NCBI GenBank assembly: GCA_948739805.1
Contig: CAPYID010000003.1
Location: forward strand, 1-64,000
Direction: 5' to 3'
Length of the DNA: 64,000 nucleotides
Source: an uncultured Clostridia bacterium
GTDB taxonomy: Bacteria > Bacillota > Clostridia > TANB77 > CAG-508
Shown here: positions 27,356-36,837 of the stretch, piece by piece
Layout: every line of letters begins with the position of its first letter
How positions within the stretch are numbered: position 1 is the first letter of the stretch
Translations under genes and position numbers: made by a program
The notes under the pieces: model-generated
What the model was told of the DNA's origin: nothing
The model's input: the letters and a program-made list of their open reading frames with translations, nothing else
Database searches by the model: none

Positions 27356-28426
27356 CTACAACAATGTCAATAATGATGCAATTAAATTAATCCCTGCATG
27401 GCAAAACATATTTGTAGATATATTTTCTGTTTTTGAATATATATATGCTAAAAATCCTCCAAGTACACTATATGGCAATGCTTTAAATATTACATCTATT
27501 AATGTTACTTCTGATGAAATAGTGTGTAATAGTCCAAAACTAATCGCTGATATTATAATAAATATATTGTTATTTTTTATTACTTTATGTATTAATCCTC
27601 TAAATATAGTTTCTTCTACTATTGGTGCATATATTATAGCTAATGGTATTACATACCAACTAGGTAAACTTTCCAAATTTTGTTGATTTACAGATCCTAT
27701 ATTTCTAGTAACTATTATTGTAAATATTGTCACTACAAAATAAGCTATATACATTAATCCAAATCTTGGTAGCATAAATCTTATATATGTACCAAAATTT
27801 TCTTTAAATGCTTTTAAATCCCTTTTTATACTTTTTTTCCAAAATAAAATAGATAAAATAAGTACACTTAAATAAAACACAATTATTATTGACCATCTTA
27901 AAATATTAGATTCTATAATATAACTTCCCCATATAAATTGTGAAAAATATATTAGTACTAATGCTATTCCTATAATAATTTCTTTTTTTGTAATTGTTAT
28001 TTGCTCTAATTTGGGTAACTCTTTTTTTATTGGAAAATCTTCTGGATTCTTTCTTTTTAAAACTAATAATACTATTATGTTTACAATAGCAAAAATTTCT
28101 ACTATTTGGTTTCCTGCAAATAATAAACATATAATGCTTCCTGTAATTAGTAATCCTTTATTTATTAAAATATTATTTTTTATTGCCGTAATTATTACTC
28201 CTATATTAATTATTATACATATACTCGAACAAATTCTTATTGAATTTGTTCCATTTCTTTCAATATTTTCTATCATACTCTTTATCATTTCTATAGGCAT
28301 TGTATCATAGAGCTCTTTAAATGCTTGTATTTCATTTTGAACTATAGAATCTGCTAGAACTATAATATAAAGTGCAATAATAATTTGTATTATTGCTGAT
28401 ATAATAAAATATATTCTCTTTTTCAT
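27356..28426 (-). CDS. CPBP-family intramembrane glutamic protease (CAAX-like)
   Basis: 356-residue integral membrane protein with about ten helices. The start at 28426 is preferred because GAGAGGGGATATCA precedes it. CPBP (Abi) motifs are in the C-terminal third: EETIFRGLIH (EExxxR) near residue 270, FGLLHTIS (FxxxH) near 303 and HAGINLIAS (HxxxN) near the end. These form the active site of Rce1-like proteases. The N-terminal half consists of extra helices with an unassigned role. CPBP proteins act in prenyl-protein or bacteriocin-linked proteolysis, but no partner adjoins this gene. Confidence 0.88.
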   Translation of the reverse strand: MKKRIYFIISAIIQIIIALYIIVLADSIVQNEIQAFKELYDTMPIEMIKSMIENIERNGTNSIRICSSICIIINIGVIITAIKNNILINKGLLITGSIICLLFAGNQIVEIFAIVNIIVLLVLKRKNPEDFPIKKELPKLEQITITKKEIIIGIALVLIYFSQFIWGSYIIESNILRWSIIIVFYLSVLILSILFWKKSIKRDLKAFKENFGTYIRFMLPRFGLMYIAYFVVTIFTIIVTRNIGSVNQQNLESLPSWYVIPLAIIYAPIVEETIFRGLIHKVIKNNNIFIIISAISFGLLHTISSEVTLIDVIFKALPYSVLGGFLAYIYSKTENISTNMFCHAGINLIASLLTLL

Positions 28427-28553
28427 TGATATCCCCTCTCTAAATATATTCAGTTTCAAATATTATATTTATTTGATAGTTTATATATTAACATATTTTT
28501 CTACTTTTTTCTATCATTTTAAAAAAATTTTATATAAATTCTCTCATTTTATG

Positions 28554-28582
28554 TTGACAAGTACTATATTTTATGATAATAT
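28554..28582 (+). promoter_or_regulatory. Strong promoter with no gene immediately downstream
   Basis: Consensus TTGACA at 28554-28559 and TAATAT at 28577-28582 (17-base spacer); GATAAT at 28575-28580 is an alternative. It drives the structured region at 28588-28690 rather than asnS, which has its own promoter. Confidence 0.65.
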
Positions 28583-28587
28583 ATTTA

Positions 28588-28690
28588 CACATTAGGTGAA
28601 CCTAATGTTGAGGAGTTTATGTTTATACATAAAGAGGAATGGTGCATTGTGGTTTCACTGTGTGCCATTCTTCATTTTGTATATATTTTT
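28588..28690 (+). ncRNA. Candidate structured small RNA upstream of asnS
   Basis: Downstream of a strong promoter come three consecutive hairpins: ATTAGG-tgaa-CCTAAT (28591-28606), TTTATGT-ttat-ACATAAA (about 28617-28634) and GAATGGTGCA...TGTGCCATTC (28637-28670, with two G-U pairs), then a T-rich tail. GAGGAG and GAGGAA lie in the linkers. The last hairpin looks like an intrinsic terminator. The layout fits an independent RNA of about 90-100 nt. A 38-codon ORF with GAGGAG close by crosses the terminator and is less likely. I do not recognise a known RNA family. Confidence 0.45.
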
Positions 28691-28699
28691 TATAACGTC

Positions 28700-28729
28700 T
28701 TGAATTATATACCAATTTTGGTATATAAT
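28700..28729 (+). promoter_or_regulatory. asnS promoter with a 20-bp palindrome in its spacer
   Basis: TTGAAT (28700-28705) and TATAAT (28724-28729) form a promoter 36 bases before the asnS start. ATATACCAATTTTGGTATAT (28707-28726) is a perfect inverted repeat spanning the spacer and the -10, as expected for a repressor operator. Confidence 0.55.
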
Positions 28730-28764
28730 ATGTAATCATATAAATATTGAAGGGATTGGATTCT

Positions 28765-30156
28765 ATGAAAAAATTAATTATTAAAGATTTATATCGTAAT
28801 ACTGATGAATATATTGAAAAAATTATTACTTTAGAAGGCTGGGTTAGAACTGTAAGAGCTTCTAAAAATTTCGGCTTTATTGAACTAAATGATGGAAGTT
28901 TCTTTAAAAATGTTCAAATTGTTTTTGAAGATAATTTACCTAATTTCTCTGATATTTGCAAATTAACTATTAGCTCATCTATTAGAGTTACAGGAAATCT
29001 TGTTAAGACTGAAGGTGCTAAACAAGCATTTGAAATAAAAGCAAATGAAATACAGATTCAAAATTTATCTTCACTTGATTACCCTCTTCAAAAAAAGAAA
29101 ACAAGTTTTGAATATTTAAGGACTATCGCACATCTACGCCCTCGTACTAATACTTTTAGCGCAGTATTTAGGGTTAGAAGTGTTTTATCTTACGCAATTC
29201 ATAAATTTTTCCAAGAAAGAGGTTTTGTATATGTTCATACTCCTATCATTACTTCAAGTGATGCGGAAGGTGCTGGAGAAATGTTCAATGTAAACTCTTT
29301 TGACCTTACAAATGTGCCATTAACAGAAGATGGAGATGTTGATTATTCTAAAGATTTCTTTGGTAAACCAGCGCACCTAACAGTTAGTGGTCAATTAAAT
29401 GGCGAATCTTTTGCAACTGCTTTTAGAAATATTTATACATTTGGTCCTACTTTTAGAGCAGAAAATTCAAATACTGTCAAACACGCTGCAGAGTTTTGGA
29501 TGATTGAACCAGAAATTTGTTTTGCAGACTTAAAAGATGATATGGATTTAGCAGAAGATATGATAAAATATATAATTTCTTATGTTTTAGAGAAATGTCC
29601 TGAAGAGATGGAGTTTTTTAATAAGTTTATAGATAATACTCTTTTAGATAGATTAAATAATGTTGTAAATTCTGATTTTGGCAGAATTTCATACACTGAT
29701 GCAATTAAACAACTTGAAAAAGTAAATGATAATTTCGAGTATAAAGTATCTTGGGGAACTGATTTACAAACCGAACATGAAAGATATATATGTGAAAAAT
29801 TATTTGGAAAACCTGTATTTGTTACAGATTATCCAGCTGAAATCAAAGCATTTTACATGAAACAGAATCCAGATGGAAAAACTGTTGCTGCAGCAGATCT
29901 TTTAGCTCCTGGAATTGGTGAAATAATTGGAGGAAGCCAAAGGGAAGAAAATTTTGATAAACTTATGTGCAAAATTAAAGAATTAGGTATGGATGAAAAC
30001 ATTTATAATTGGTATATGGATTTAAGAAGATATGGTTCTGTTGTTCATTCTGGTTTTGGATTAGGTTTTGAAAGAATGATGATGTATTTAACAGGTATGC
30101 AAAATATACGTGATGTAATCCCTTTCCCAAGAACTCCTAGAAATTGTGATTTTTAA
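28765..30156 (+). CDS. asnS: Asparaginyl-tRNA synthetase
   Basis: Class IIb synthetase of 463 aa that charges tRNA-Asn. The ATG at 28765 has AAGGGATTGG upstream; a TTG at 28747 in frame is less likely. The N-terminal OB-fold anticodon-binding domain begins ITLEGWVRTVRASKNFGFIELNDGS. The catalytic core carries motif 2 FGPTFRAENSNTVKHAAEFWMIEPEI and motif 3 GFGLGFERMMMYLTGMQNIRDVIPFPRTP at the C-terminus. The final residues RTPRNCDF are typical of AsnRS rather than AspRS. There is no T-box leader; instead an operator-like palindrome sits in the promoter. Confidence 0.96.
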   Translation: MKKLIIKDLYRNTDEYIEKIITLEGWVRTVRASKNFGFIELNDGSFFKNVQIVFEDNLPNFSDICKLTISSSIRVTGNLVKTEGAKQAFEIKANEIQIQNLSSLDYPLQKKKTSFEYLRTIAHLRPRTNTFSAVFRVRSVLSYAIHKFFQERGFVYVHTPIITSSDAEGAGEMFNVNSFDLTNVPLTEDGDVDYSKDFFGKPAHLTVSGQLNGESFATAFRNIYTFGPTFRAENSNTVKHAAEFWMIEPEICFADLKDDMDLAEDMIKYIISYVLEKCPEEMEFFNKFIDNTLLDRLNNVVNSDFGRISYTDAIKQLEKVNDNFEYKVSWGTDLQTEHERYICEKLFGKPVFVTDYPAEIKAFYMKQNPDGKTVAAADLLAPGIGEIIGGSQREENFDKLMCKIKELGMDENIYNWYMDLRRYGSVVHSGFGLGFERMMMYLTGMQNIRDVIPFPRTPRNCDF

Positions 30157-30207
30157 TCTTTACTGTAATGAGATGGATGCCCAAAGGGCGTCCCTACATT
30201 TTATAAA

Positions 30208-30243
30208 AAATAACAGGATACATTACCATGTATCCTGTTATTT
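30208..30243. terminator. Terminator shared by asnS and the cyclophilin gene
   Basis: TAACAGGATACAT (30211-30223) and ATGTATCCTGTTA (30228-30240) form a perfect 13-base stem with A and T runs on either side, between convergent genes. A second hairpin, GATGCCC-aa-GGGCGTC type, precedes it at about 30176-30193. Confidence 0.85.
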
Positions 30244-30250
30244 TTTTGTT

Positions 30251-31060
30251 TTAATCTGTATGTGTTGTTGAACTATTATAATATGTCTTCATATACCATG
30301 AATATAAATCAAATACCTCATTTGTTTTTGGTTTTTTATATTCAACTCCATGAGTATCTATTGTTATACTTTCTATTTTTACATCTGTTGCAGGTCTTGT
30401 TGTTTCTTTTTTTGTTACTTCTCCAGTCTCTTCATTTTTTTCTTCATCAACTGCTGTTTCAACTTTAGAAATACTATCTACTGTTTCCATTCCACTTGTT
30501 ACTCTTCCAAATGCTGCATAGTTTCCATTTAAACTAGCTAATTCTTGTGTCATAATAAAAAATTGTGAACCAGCTGAATTATAACTTTCACTTTTTAAGC
30601 TAGAAGAATATGAAGTATAATCTCCCCTTGCCATTCCTATAACTCCTCTTTCAAATTTTAAAGTATTATTTTTATACCCATTTTTTTGAAATTCCCCAGG
30701 TATGGCATATAAGTCATCACCTTCTGAACCTTTTTCTATACTTTTGTCTAAATCACTAAGGCTTGGGCTTCCAGTTCCATCACCACTAGAATCTCCTCCT
30801 TGTATTAAAGTATCTTCCACTCTATGAATTTTTAACCCATTGTAAAATCCATTGTTAGCAAGTGTTATAAAATTTGCAACTGTATTTTCTGCATATTCAG
30901 GATATAGCTCTACAACAATGCTTTCATCATATCCCTCAATTTTTATTGTTGCAATTGGGTTTTCAACTTTTTGTGTTGCCTTTAATACTATTCCAACACA
31001 TACCCCACTAATTAAAATTACTACTAAAACTATTGCTATAATTAATAATGCCTTTTTCAA
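30251..31060 (-). CDS. Membrane-anchored cyclophilin-type peptidyl-prolyl isomerase
   Basis: 269-residue PPIase that catalyses proline cis-trans isomerisation outside the cell. The start is TTG at 31060 with AAGGAAGGATAAAA upstream. An N-terminal hydrophobic anchor (about 4-25) has no lipobox; cysteines occur in it but not in an LxxC context. The cyclophilin domain (about 40-235) includes YPEYAENTVANFITLANNGFYNGLKIHRV, GVIGMARGD and SAGSQFFIMTQE. A charged insert follows, then a ~30-residue tail. It probably folds secreted proteins. Confidence 0.9.
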   Translation of the reverse strand: MKKALLIIAIVLVVILISGVCVGIVLKATQKVENPIATIKIEGYDESIVVELYPEYAENTVANFITLANNGFYNGLKIHRVEDTLIQGGDSSGDGTGSPSLSDLDKSIEKGSEGDDLYAIPGEFQKNGYKNNTLKFERGVIGMARGDYTSYSSSLKSESYNSAGSQFFIMTQELASLNGNYAAFGRVTSGMETVDSISKVETAVDEEKNEETGEVTKKETTRPATDVKIESITIDTHGVEYKKPKTNEVFDLYSWYMKTYYNSSTTHTD

Positions 31061-31175
31061 TTTTATCCTTCCTTTCTTTGGTATCTATCTTTATGATTGC
31101 TTAAACTGCCTGTATATCTTATAGATTTAACCATGTTATTTATATAATATTGTATATTATAACATTAAAATTTTT

Positions 31176-32246
31176 TTAAGACAACAGTTTATCAAAAACA
31201 AATTGCTCTTGCATTCTTTGTAATGACTGTTTTATTGCTCTTGCCCTTATCTCTCCTATTCCATCTACATCATCTAATGCTGGAATATCTGCAATTAAAA
31301 TATGTTGAAAAGACTTAAATGATTTTACTAAATTATCAACTATATTAGATGGCATTTTAGGTACTTTATTTAATAGTCTATATCCTCTAGCATATACTCC
31401 AATTTCGTCAAAGTCTTCAAAATTTTGATACCCCAGAATCCTTGCTATAGATATTGCATTTAATAAATTTGATAAATCTAAGTCTATAATTTCTTTTAGT
31501 GCTTTTTCTGGATTTCTTCTTCTAGATATATAGTCTTTAATTATTAATAACTCTTCTTTTTCTAAGTCTCCAACTAATTCTTCAAGTTGCATTTCAACAA
31601 GACGACCTTCTTCTCCTAATTCATAGATTTGCCTTTGTACTTCTTCTACCATTTTCATTACCATCTCAGCTTTTTGTATTACTGTTATAACATTTTCAAG
31701 AGTAACTATGTCATTGAATTCATATTCATTTAAAGTATTTATTTCTCTATCATATACTTTTTTATATTTCTCAGCTGTTTGTAATGCTTGATTTGCCTTA
31801 TCTAATACTCTTGAAGTGTTCTCCATCACATATTTATAATTCCCCTTATAAACTGTAATTACACTTCTTCTTTGCGAAATACTTATAACTAATTGCTTAG
31901 TTTGTTTTGCCGTTCTCTCTGCTGTTCTATGCCTTGTTCCTGTTTCTTTTGTTTCAATTAATGAATTTGGTATAAGTTGAGCATTAGCAAACAGTATCTT
32001 TTTTAAATCACTACTTATTACAATTGCACCATCCATTTTAGCTAGTTCATATAGTCTTGATGGTGTATACTCCTCATTTATATTAAATCCACCATCAACA
32101 ATGTCTAAAACTTCCTTGGAATCTCCAATAACTATTAATCCACCAGTTTTTGCTTTGAGAATGTTGTTTAGTCCATCTCTTATTGGTGTACCTGGTGATA
32201 TTAATTTTAAAACTTCAATTATATCATCATCTTTACTTTCTCTCAT
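31176..32246 (-). CDS. disA: DNA integrity scanning diadenylate cyclase DisA
   Basis: Makes cyclic di-AMP from two ATP while scanning chromosomal DNA; activity drops at branched structures, which links DNA integrity to sporulation timing. 356 aa, full length. The DAC domain has MDGAIVISSD (about 70) and TGTRHRTAERTAKQT (about 108-122), the DGA and RHR motifs of active enzymes. A helical spine domain follows, then a C-terminal HhH DNA-binding domain (ALDDVDGIGEIRARAIKQSL). It lies 40 bases downstream of radA, as in other Firmicutes. Confidence 0.95.
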   Translation of the reverse strand: MRESKDDDIIEVLKLISPGTPIRDGLNNILKAKTGGLIVIGDSKEVLDIVDGGFNINEEYTPSRLYELAKMDGAIVISSDLKKILFANAQLIPNSLIETKETGTRHRTAERTAKQTKQLVISISQRRSVITVYKGNYKYVMENTSRVLDKANQALQTAEKYKKVYDREINTLNEYEFNDIVTLENVITVIQKAEMVMKMVEEVQRQIYELGEEGRLVEMQLEELVGDLEKEELLIIKDYISRRRNPEKALKEIIDLDLSNLLNAISIARILGYQNFEDFDEIGVYARGYRLLNKVPKMPSNIVDNLVKSFKSFQHILIADIPALDDVDGIGEIRARAIKQSLQRMQEQFVFDKLLS

Positions 32247-32286
32247 TAAACTTTAATTCCCTTTCTATAGTTTGCATATAATTGTC

Positions 32287-33651
32287 TTAAATTAACCCTG
32301 CACTTTTCATTGCTTCTCTAATATTTCTAACGCCTATTACTTCTAAGTTAAATTTATCTTTTAAGTATTTTTTATTACTTTCTGGAATTATACAAGTCTT
32401 AAAGCCTAATTTTTCTACTTCCTTAAGTCTTTTTTCTATTAAGTTAACATTTCTTACTTCTCCTGTTAACCCTACTTCTCCAATGGCAACAAGTTTATTA
32501 GAAATTGAACTATTCTTATAGCTAGATGCAGTAGCAAGTATTATCCCTAAGTCTATAGCTGGTTCATTTATTTTTATTCCATTTACAACATTTAAATAAA
32601 CGTCTTGATTGCCTAAGTTTAAACCAACTCTTTTTTCTAGTACTGCTACTAAAAGTGTTAATCTATTATAATCAATTCCATTTGCTGTTCTTCTCGGAAA
32701 ACCAAAAATTGTTTGTGATGTTAAAGCCTGTAGTTCTACTAATAATGGTCTTGTTCCTTCTATACTTGCAACTACAACTGAGCCTGGTGGATTATCTTCT
32801 CTTTCTGAAATCATAACAGATGATGGATTTTGTATTTCTCTAAGTCCTAATCCTTCCATTTCAAACATTCCAATTTCATTAGTTGAACCAAATCTGTTTT
32901 TAACTCCTCTTAATATTCTATAAGAAAAATACCTTTCTCCTTCTAAATATAATACAACATCTACCATATGCTCTAAAACCCTTGGTCCTGCAATATTTCC
33001 ATCTTTTGTTACATGACCAATTATGATAGTTGTAATAGCTTGAGATTTACATATTTTCATAATTCTAGCAGTAATTTCTCTTACTTGACTTACACTTCCT
33101 GGAGCAGAGCTTATTTCATCTGAATAAATGGTTTGTATGGAGTCTAATATAACAAGTTTTGGGTTAGTAGTATTTATTGCTTCTTCTATTATATCTATAT
33201 CTGTTTCTCCTAAGAACAATAAACTTTCTCTATTAACTTTAAGTCTATCTGCTCTTAGTTTTATTTGTTCTGCTGATTCTTCTCCTGATATATAAAGTAT
33301 TGTTCCTTCTGTTTTTAATTTTTCACAAATTTGTAATATTAAGGTTGATTTTCCTATCCCAGGTTCTCCTCCTAACAGTACTAATGAACCAATAACAATT
33401 CCTCCACCTAATACCATATCTAATTCGCTAAAGCCTGTTGACATTCTAGTTGTTTCCGTTCCTATTACCTTATTTAATTGTGTTGGTGTAGCACTTTTCT
33501 TTTTCTCTATACCATTTACAGTTTTTGGATCTTTAGATACCTTTTCCTCAAAAAAGCTATTCCATGCACCACAGGCTGGACATTTTCCAAGCCATTTTGC
33601 TGATTCATAACCACATTCATTGCAAACAAAAACAGATTTAATTTTTGCCAT
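32287..33651 (-). CDS. radA: DNA repair protein RadA
   Basis: RecA-like helicase that drives branch migration at recombination intermediates, 454 aa. The N-terminal C4 zinc finger is CNECGYESAKWLGKCPACG (10-28). Walker A is GGEPGIGKSTLI near residue 97, and the RadA-specific KNRFG motif is at about 252. A C-terminal Lon-like P domain follows. It precedes disA on the same strand; the two belong to the clpC-radA-disA stress and repair group, here split from clpC by an inserted plus-strand gene. Confidence 0.95.
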   Translation of the reverse strand: MAKIKSVFVCNECGYESAKWLGKCPACGAWNSFFEEKVSKDPKTVNGIEKKKSATPTQLNKVIGTETTRMSTGFSELDMVLGGGIVIGSLVLLGGEPGIGKSTLILQICEKLKTEGTILYISGEESAEQIKLRADRLKVNRESLLFLGETDIDIIEEAINTTNPKLVILDSIQTIYSDEISSAPGSVSQVREITARIMKICKSQAITTIIIGHVTKDGNIAGPRVLEHMVDVVLYLEGERYFSYRILRGVKNRFGSTNEIGMFEMEGLGLREIQNPSSVMISEREDNPPGSVVVASIEGTRPLLVELQALTSQTIFGFPRRTANGIDYNRLTLLVAVLEKRVGLNLGNQDVYLNVVNGIKINEPAIDLGIILATASSYKNSSISNKLVAIGEVGLTGEVRNVNLIEKRLKEVEKLGFKTCIIPESNKKYLKDKFNLEVIGVRNIREAMKSAGLI

Positions 33652-33757
33652 CTACATATTCCCTTCCTTTATTTACAATCTTTCTGTTTTTCTATTTTCT
33701 TATTATATCATCGTGGTTTTAATTTTGCAATTGTTTTTTCTTTAAAATTTCAGCTTA

Positions 33758-33786
33758 TTGATTTTTTGACATATTTGTAGTATAAT
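33758..33786 (+). promoter_or_regulatory. Promoter of the orphan gene at 33.8 kb (shared type)
   Basis: TTGATT (33758-33763), 17-base spacer, TATAAT (33781-33786). The stretch TTGATTTTT...TTTGTAGTATAAT is almost the same as the promoter at 37734-37762, including spacer bases. Confidence 0.65.
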
Positions 33787-33833
33787 ACACTTATCAATTA
33801 ACAAGTTTTAATGTATAAGGAGGGAAAATCACA

Positions 33834-34242
33834 ATGACAACATTACGCATTATATTATCCTGAAATAGTAGATAGAAATCTAGCTATTCAGGAATTAGCT
33901 AGATGGATAAATACTGATTTGCAATTTGTGAGAAAAATCATTTTACATGGTTATTCTCAGTACGCCATTGACTTTTTAACTTTGCGGTTAAATAAATGGT
34001 CTGAATTGAGAATTCACATTGTTGCAGTGTCAGCGCCAGTCAGAAATATACCTGAGGATATTTTTAAAACTATCTATGAAAAGCTTGATTGCCACATAGT
34101 AGTATCAAAATTTTTATTTGGTAATCAATTAGTTCCTTTGCGAGATCAAATCCCTCCATATGGGATACATGATCAAGTCACTGCCTATAACGCCAAATCT
34201 GCTATGAATAAGAGTTGTAAATTCGTTAAAGCTCTTATATAG
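33834..34242 (+). pseudogene. Orphan gene with a 5' frameshift, about 136 codons
   Basis: A perfect GGAGGG and promoter lead to an ATG at 33834, but that frame stops after nine codons (TGA at 33861). The +1 frame is open from 33845 to 34242, reading YALYYPEIVDRNLAIQEL.. and ending KSCKFVKALI. One extra base near codon 4 (TTAC versus TAC) explains it: MTT-YALYYPEIV. The first in-frame start otherwise is TTG at 33919, with no ribosome binding site. The product would be a soluble alpha/beta protein of unknown family. It sits alone, with its own promoter and terminator, between clpC and radA. Confidence 0.6.
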
Positions 34243-34268
34243 AACTTTTTTTCCTATCACACCTCTAA

Positions 34269-34290
34269 AGCCCGCAATATATTGCGGGCT
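34269..34290. terminator. Palindromic terminator between the orphan gene and clpC
   Basis: AGCCCGCAATATATTGCGGGCT is a perfect 22-base palindrome between convergent genes, with T-rich sequence on both strands. Confidence 0.8.
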
Positions 34291-34298
34291 CACTTCTA

Positions 34299-36731
34299 TT
34301 ATTTTTTTGAAAATTCATAAGATTGCTTTTTTCCTATTCTTAGTGTTCCTGCTAAAATCTCCTCTGCTATTTTATCTTCTACTAAAGTTTGTATACTTCT
34401 TCTTAATGGTCTCGCACCATAGTTTTTGTCATATCCTTGCTTCTTTATTTCTTCTATTACTTTTCTATCTATATTAATATTATAACCATTATCACTTAGC
34501 CTTTTTTCTACTTGTATTAATAATAATTCAATTATTCTATCGATTTCCTTATCATTCAATTTATGGAATACTATTATTTCATCTATACGGTTTATAAATT
34601 CTGGTTTTAAACTTCTTTTTACTTCTGCCATAACTTCCTTTTTTATGTCTTCATATTCCCTTTGTTGTTCTTCTTTTACTTTTTCTGTAAACCCTAAGGT
34701 TTTCTTTTTATTTATTAAAGATGCTCCTATATTAGATGTTAATATTATTACTGTATTTTTAAAGTCTACAGTTCTTCCTGTTGAATCTGTTAGCCTTCCA
34801 TCTTCTAATACCTGTAATAATATATTCATTACATCAGGATGGGCTTTTTCTATTTCATCAAATAAAATTACTGAATAAGGCTTTCTTCTAACTTTTTCAG
34901 TTAATTGTCCTCCTTCATCAAATCCTACATATCCTGGAGGTGCTCCTATAAGTTTTGCTACTGAATGCCCTTCCATAAATTCTGACATATCTAATCTTAT
35001 CATTGAATTTTCATTTCCAAATAGTTCTGTTGCTAGTGCTTTAGCAGTCTCAGTTTTTCCAACCCCTGTTGGTCCTAAGAATAAAAATGAACCTATTGGT
35101 CTATTTGGATCCTTTAAGCCTACTCTTCCCCTCCTTATTGCTTTTGCTACTGCTTCTATCGCTTCATTTTGACCTACTACTCTTTTATGTAATGATTCTT
35201 CCAAATTTCTTAGTTTTTCATTTTCATCTTGTGTTATTTTTTGTATTGGTATACTAGTCCAGGTAGATACTATGCTTGCGATATCTTCTTTTGTAATGTC
35301 TGTAATAGCCTTTATATTGTTCTCATTCCATTTTTCTTTTTCTTCATCTATTTTTGCTCTTTGTTTTTCTTCTTTATCTCTTAACATTGCAGCTTCCTCA
35401 AAATTTTGTATATTAATCGCTTCTTCTTTTGCTTTTTTAGTAATTGCTATTTCTTCTTCTAAATCTTTTATTCTTTCTGGTAAAGTGTATTTCTTCATTC
35501 TAGTCATAGAAGCTGCTTCATCAATGATATCAATAGCTTTATCTGGTAAAAATCTATCATTAATATATCTTGAAGATAATAAAACAGCTTCTTCTAATGC
35601 CTCATCTGTTATTCTTACATTATGATGTAATTCATATTTATCTCTAATTCCTTTTAAAATTAGTATTGTATCATTTGTGCTTGGCTCTTCAACCATTACA
35701 GAGCTAAATCTTCTCTCTAGTGCTGCATCTTTCTCTATATATTTTCTATATTCGTTTATAGTTGTCGCTCCAATTATTTGTATTTCTCCTCTTGACAATA
35801 ATGGTTTTAAAATATTAGCAGCATCTATTGCTCCTTCTGCTGCCCCTGCACCAACAATTGTATGAATTTCATCTATAAATAAAATTACATCTTTTGCTTT
35901 TCTAACTTCATTTAGGGATTTTTTTATTCTATCTTCAAAATCTCCTCTATATTTTGCACCTGCTACCATACTTGAAATATCTAAAGAAACTATCCTTTTA
36001 TTTTTAAGCATTTCTGGAACATCTTCAGATACTATTTTTTCTGCTAATCCTTCTGCTATTGCTGTTTTTCCAACACCAGGTTCTCCTATTAAACATGGAT
36101 TATTTTTTGTTCTTCTTGTTAAAATTTGTATAACTCTCTCTATTTCTCTATTTCTTCCTACTATATTGTCTAGTTTTCCTTTTTTTGCCTCTATTGTTAA
36201 GTCTACACTATATTGATTAAGTACTGATGTGTGTGAATAGCTTCCTTTCCTTTTATTATCTATATTTTTTGCATCTTTATCATTAGAGAAATCTTGGTCA
36301 TCTAATACCTGCATAATTTCATTATACATGCTTTGTATATCAATTCCTAAATCGCTTATAATACGTGCTGCAATACTATCTGTTTCTCTAATAATTCCAA
36401 CCAATATATGTTCTGTACCAATATAATCAGAATCTATTTTTTTTGATTCCTTAAAAGCATTTTCAAATACTTTTTTACTTCTTGGTGTAAATCCCAAGGT
36501 TTTATCTATACCCTCTTCGTTTTTTCCTATTAATCCTTCTATATCATCTAAAATTTTTTCTGTAGTTATATCTTGTTTTTCCAAAACTCTTCCTGCTACT
36601 CCTGTTTTTTCCTCAGCTAGTCCATATAATAAATGCTCTGTTCCTACATAATTATGCCCTAATTTTATTGCTAACTCACTTGCAAGTTCAAGTGCTTTAT
36701 TCGCACTTTTTGTAAATTTATAATCCATCAT
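34299..36731 (-). CDS. clpC: ATP-dependent Clp protease ATPase subunit ClpC
   Basis: 810-residue HSP100 unfoldase that feeds substrates to ClpP. The N-domain has two Clp repeats (residues 1-145). AAA-1 has Walker A GEPGVGKTAIAEGLAEKI near residue 215. The UVR segment NIQNFEEAAMLRDKEEKQRAKI (about 425-445) in the coiled-coil middle domain distinguishes ClpC from ClpB/ClpA. AAA-2 has GPTGVGKTETAKALA near residue 555, followed by the C-terminal D2-small domain. GAGGAGAGG precedes two consecutive ATGs at 36731 and 36728. ctsR and mcsAB, the usual upstream partners, are absent here. Confidence 0.96.
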   Translation of the reverse strand: MMDYKFTKSANKALELASELAIKLGHNYVGTEHLLYGLAEEKTGVAGRVLEKQDITTEKILDDIEGLIGKNEEGIDKTLGFTPRSKKVFENAFKESKKIDSDYIGTEHILVGIIRETDSIAARIISDLGIDIQSMYNEIMQVLDDQDFSNDKDAKNIDNKRKGSYSHTSVLNQYSVDLTIEAKKGKLDNIVGRNREIERVIQILTRRTKNNPCLIGEPGVGKTAIAEGLAEKIVSEDVPEMLKNKRIVSLDISSMVAGAKYRGDFEDRIKKSLNEVRKAKDVILFIDEIHTIVGAGAAEGAIDAANILKPLLSRGEIQIIGATTINEYRKYIEKDAALERRFSSVMVEEPSTNDTILILKGIRDKYELHHNVRITDEALEEAVLLSSRYINDRFLPDKAIDIIDEAASMTRMKKYTLPERIKDLEEEIAITKKAKEEAINIQNFEEAAMLRDKEEKQRAKIDEEKEKWNENNIKAITDITKEDIASIVSTWTSIPIQKITQDENEKLRNLEESLHKRVVGQNEAIEAVAKAIRRGRVGLKDPNRPIGSFLFLGPTGVGKTETAKALATELFGNENSMIRLDMSEFMEGHSVAKLIGAPPGYVGFDEGGQLTEKVRRKPYSVILFDEIEKAHPDVMNILLQVLEDGRLTDSTGRTVDFKNTVIILTSNIGASLINKKKTLGFTEKVKEEQQREYEDIKKEVMAEVKRSLKPEFINRIDEIIVFHKLNDKEIDRIIELLLIQVEKRLSDNGYNINIDRKVIEEIKKQGYDKNYGARPLRRSIQTLVEDKIAEEILAGTLRIGKKQSYEFSKK

Positions 36732-36837
36732 TTGCTACCTCTCCTCTTGTTTTTTCTCAAATTATAACACTCTAATATTACAATTCAATAGTTTCGACAA
36801 ACCTTCTGTATCTTAGACAAAGGTTCTATTATAAAAT

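Noticed and set aside
28611..28736. 38-codon leader peptide in the RNA candidate region
   Set aside because: The Shine-Dalgarno is only three bases from the ATG and a terminator-like hairpin lies inside the frame.
28560..28764. T-box leader for asnS
   Set aside because: No AGGGTGGNACC motif or specifier stem; the region shows a separate promoter, hairpins and an operator-like palindrome instead.
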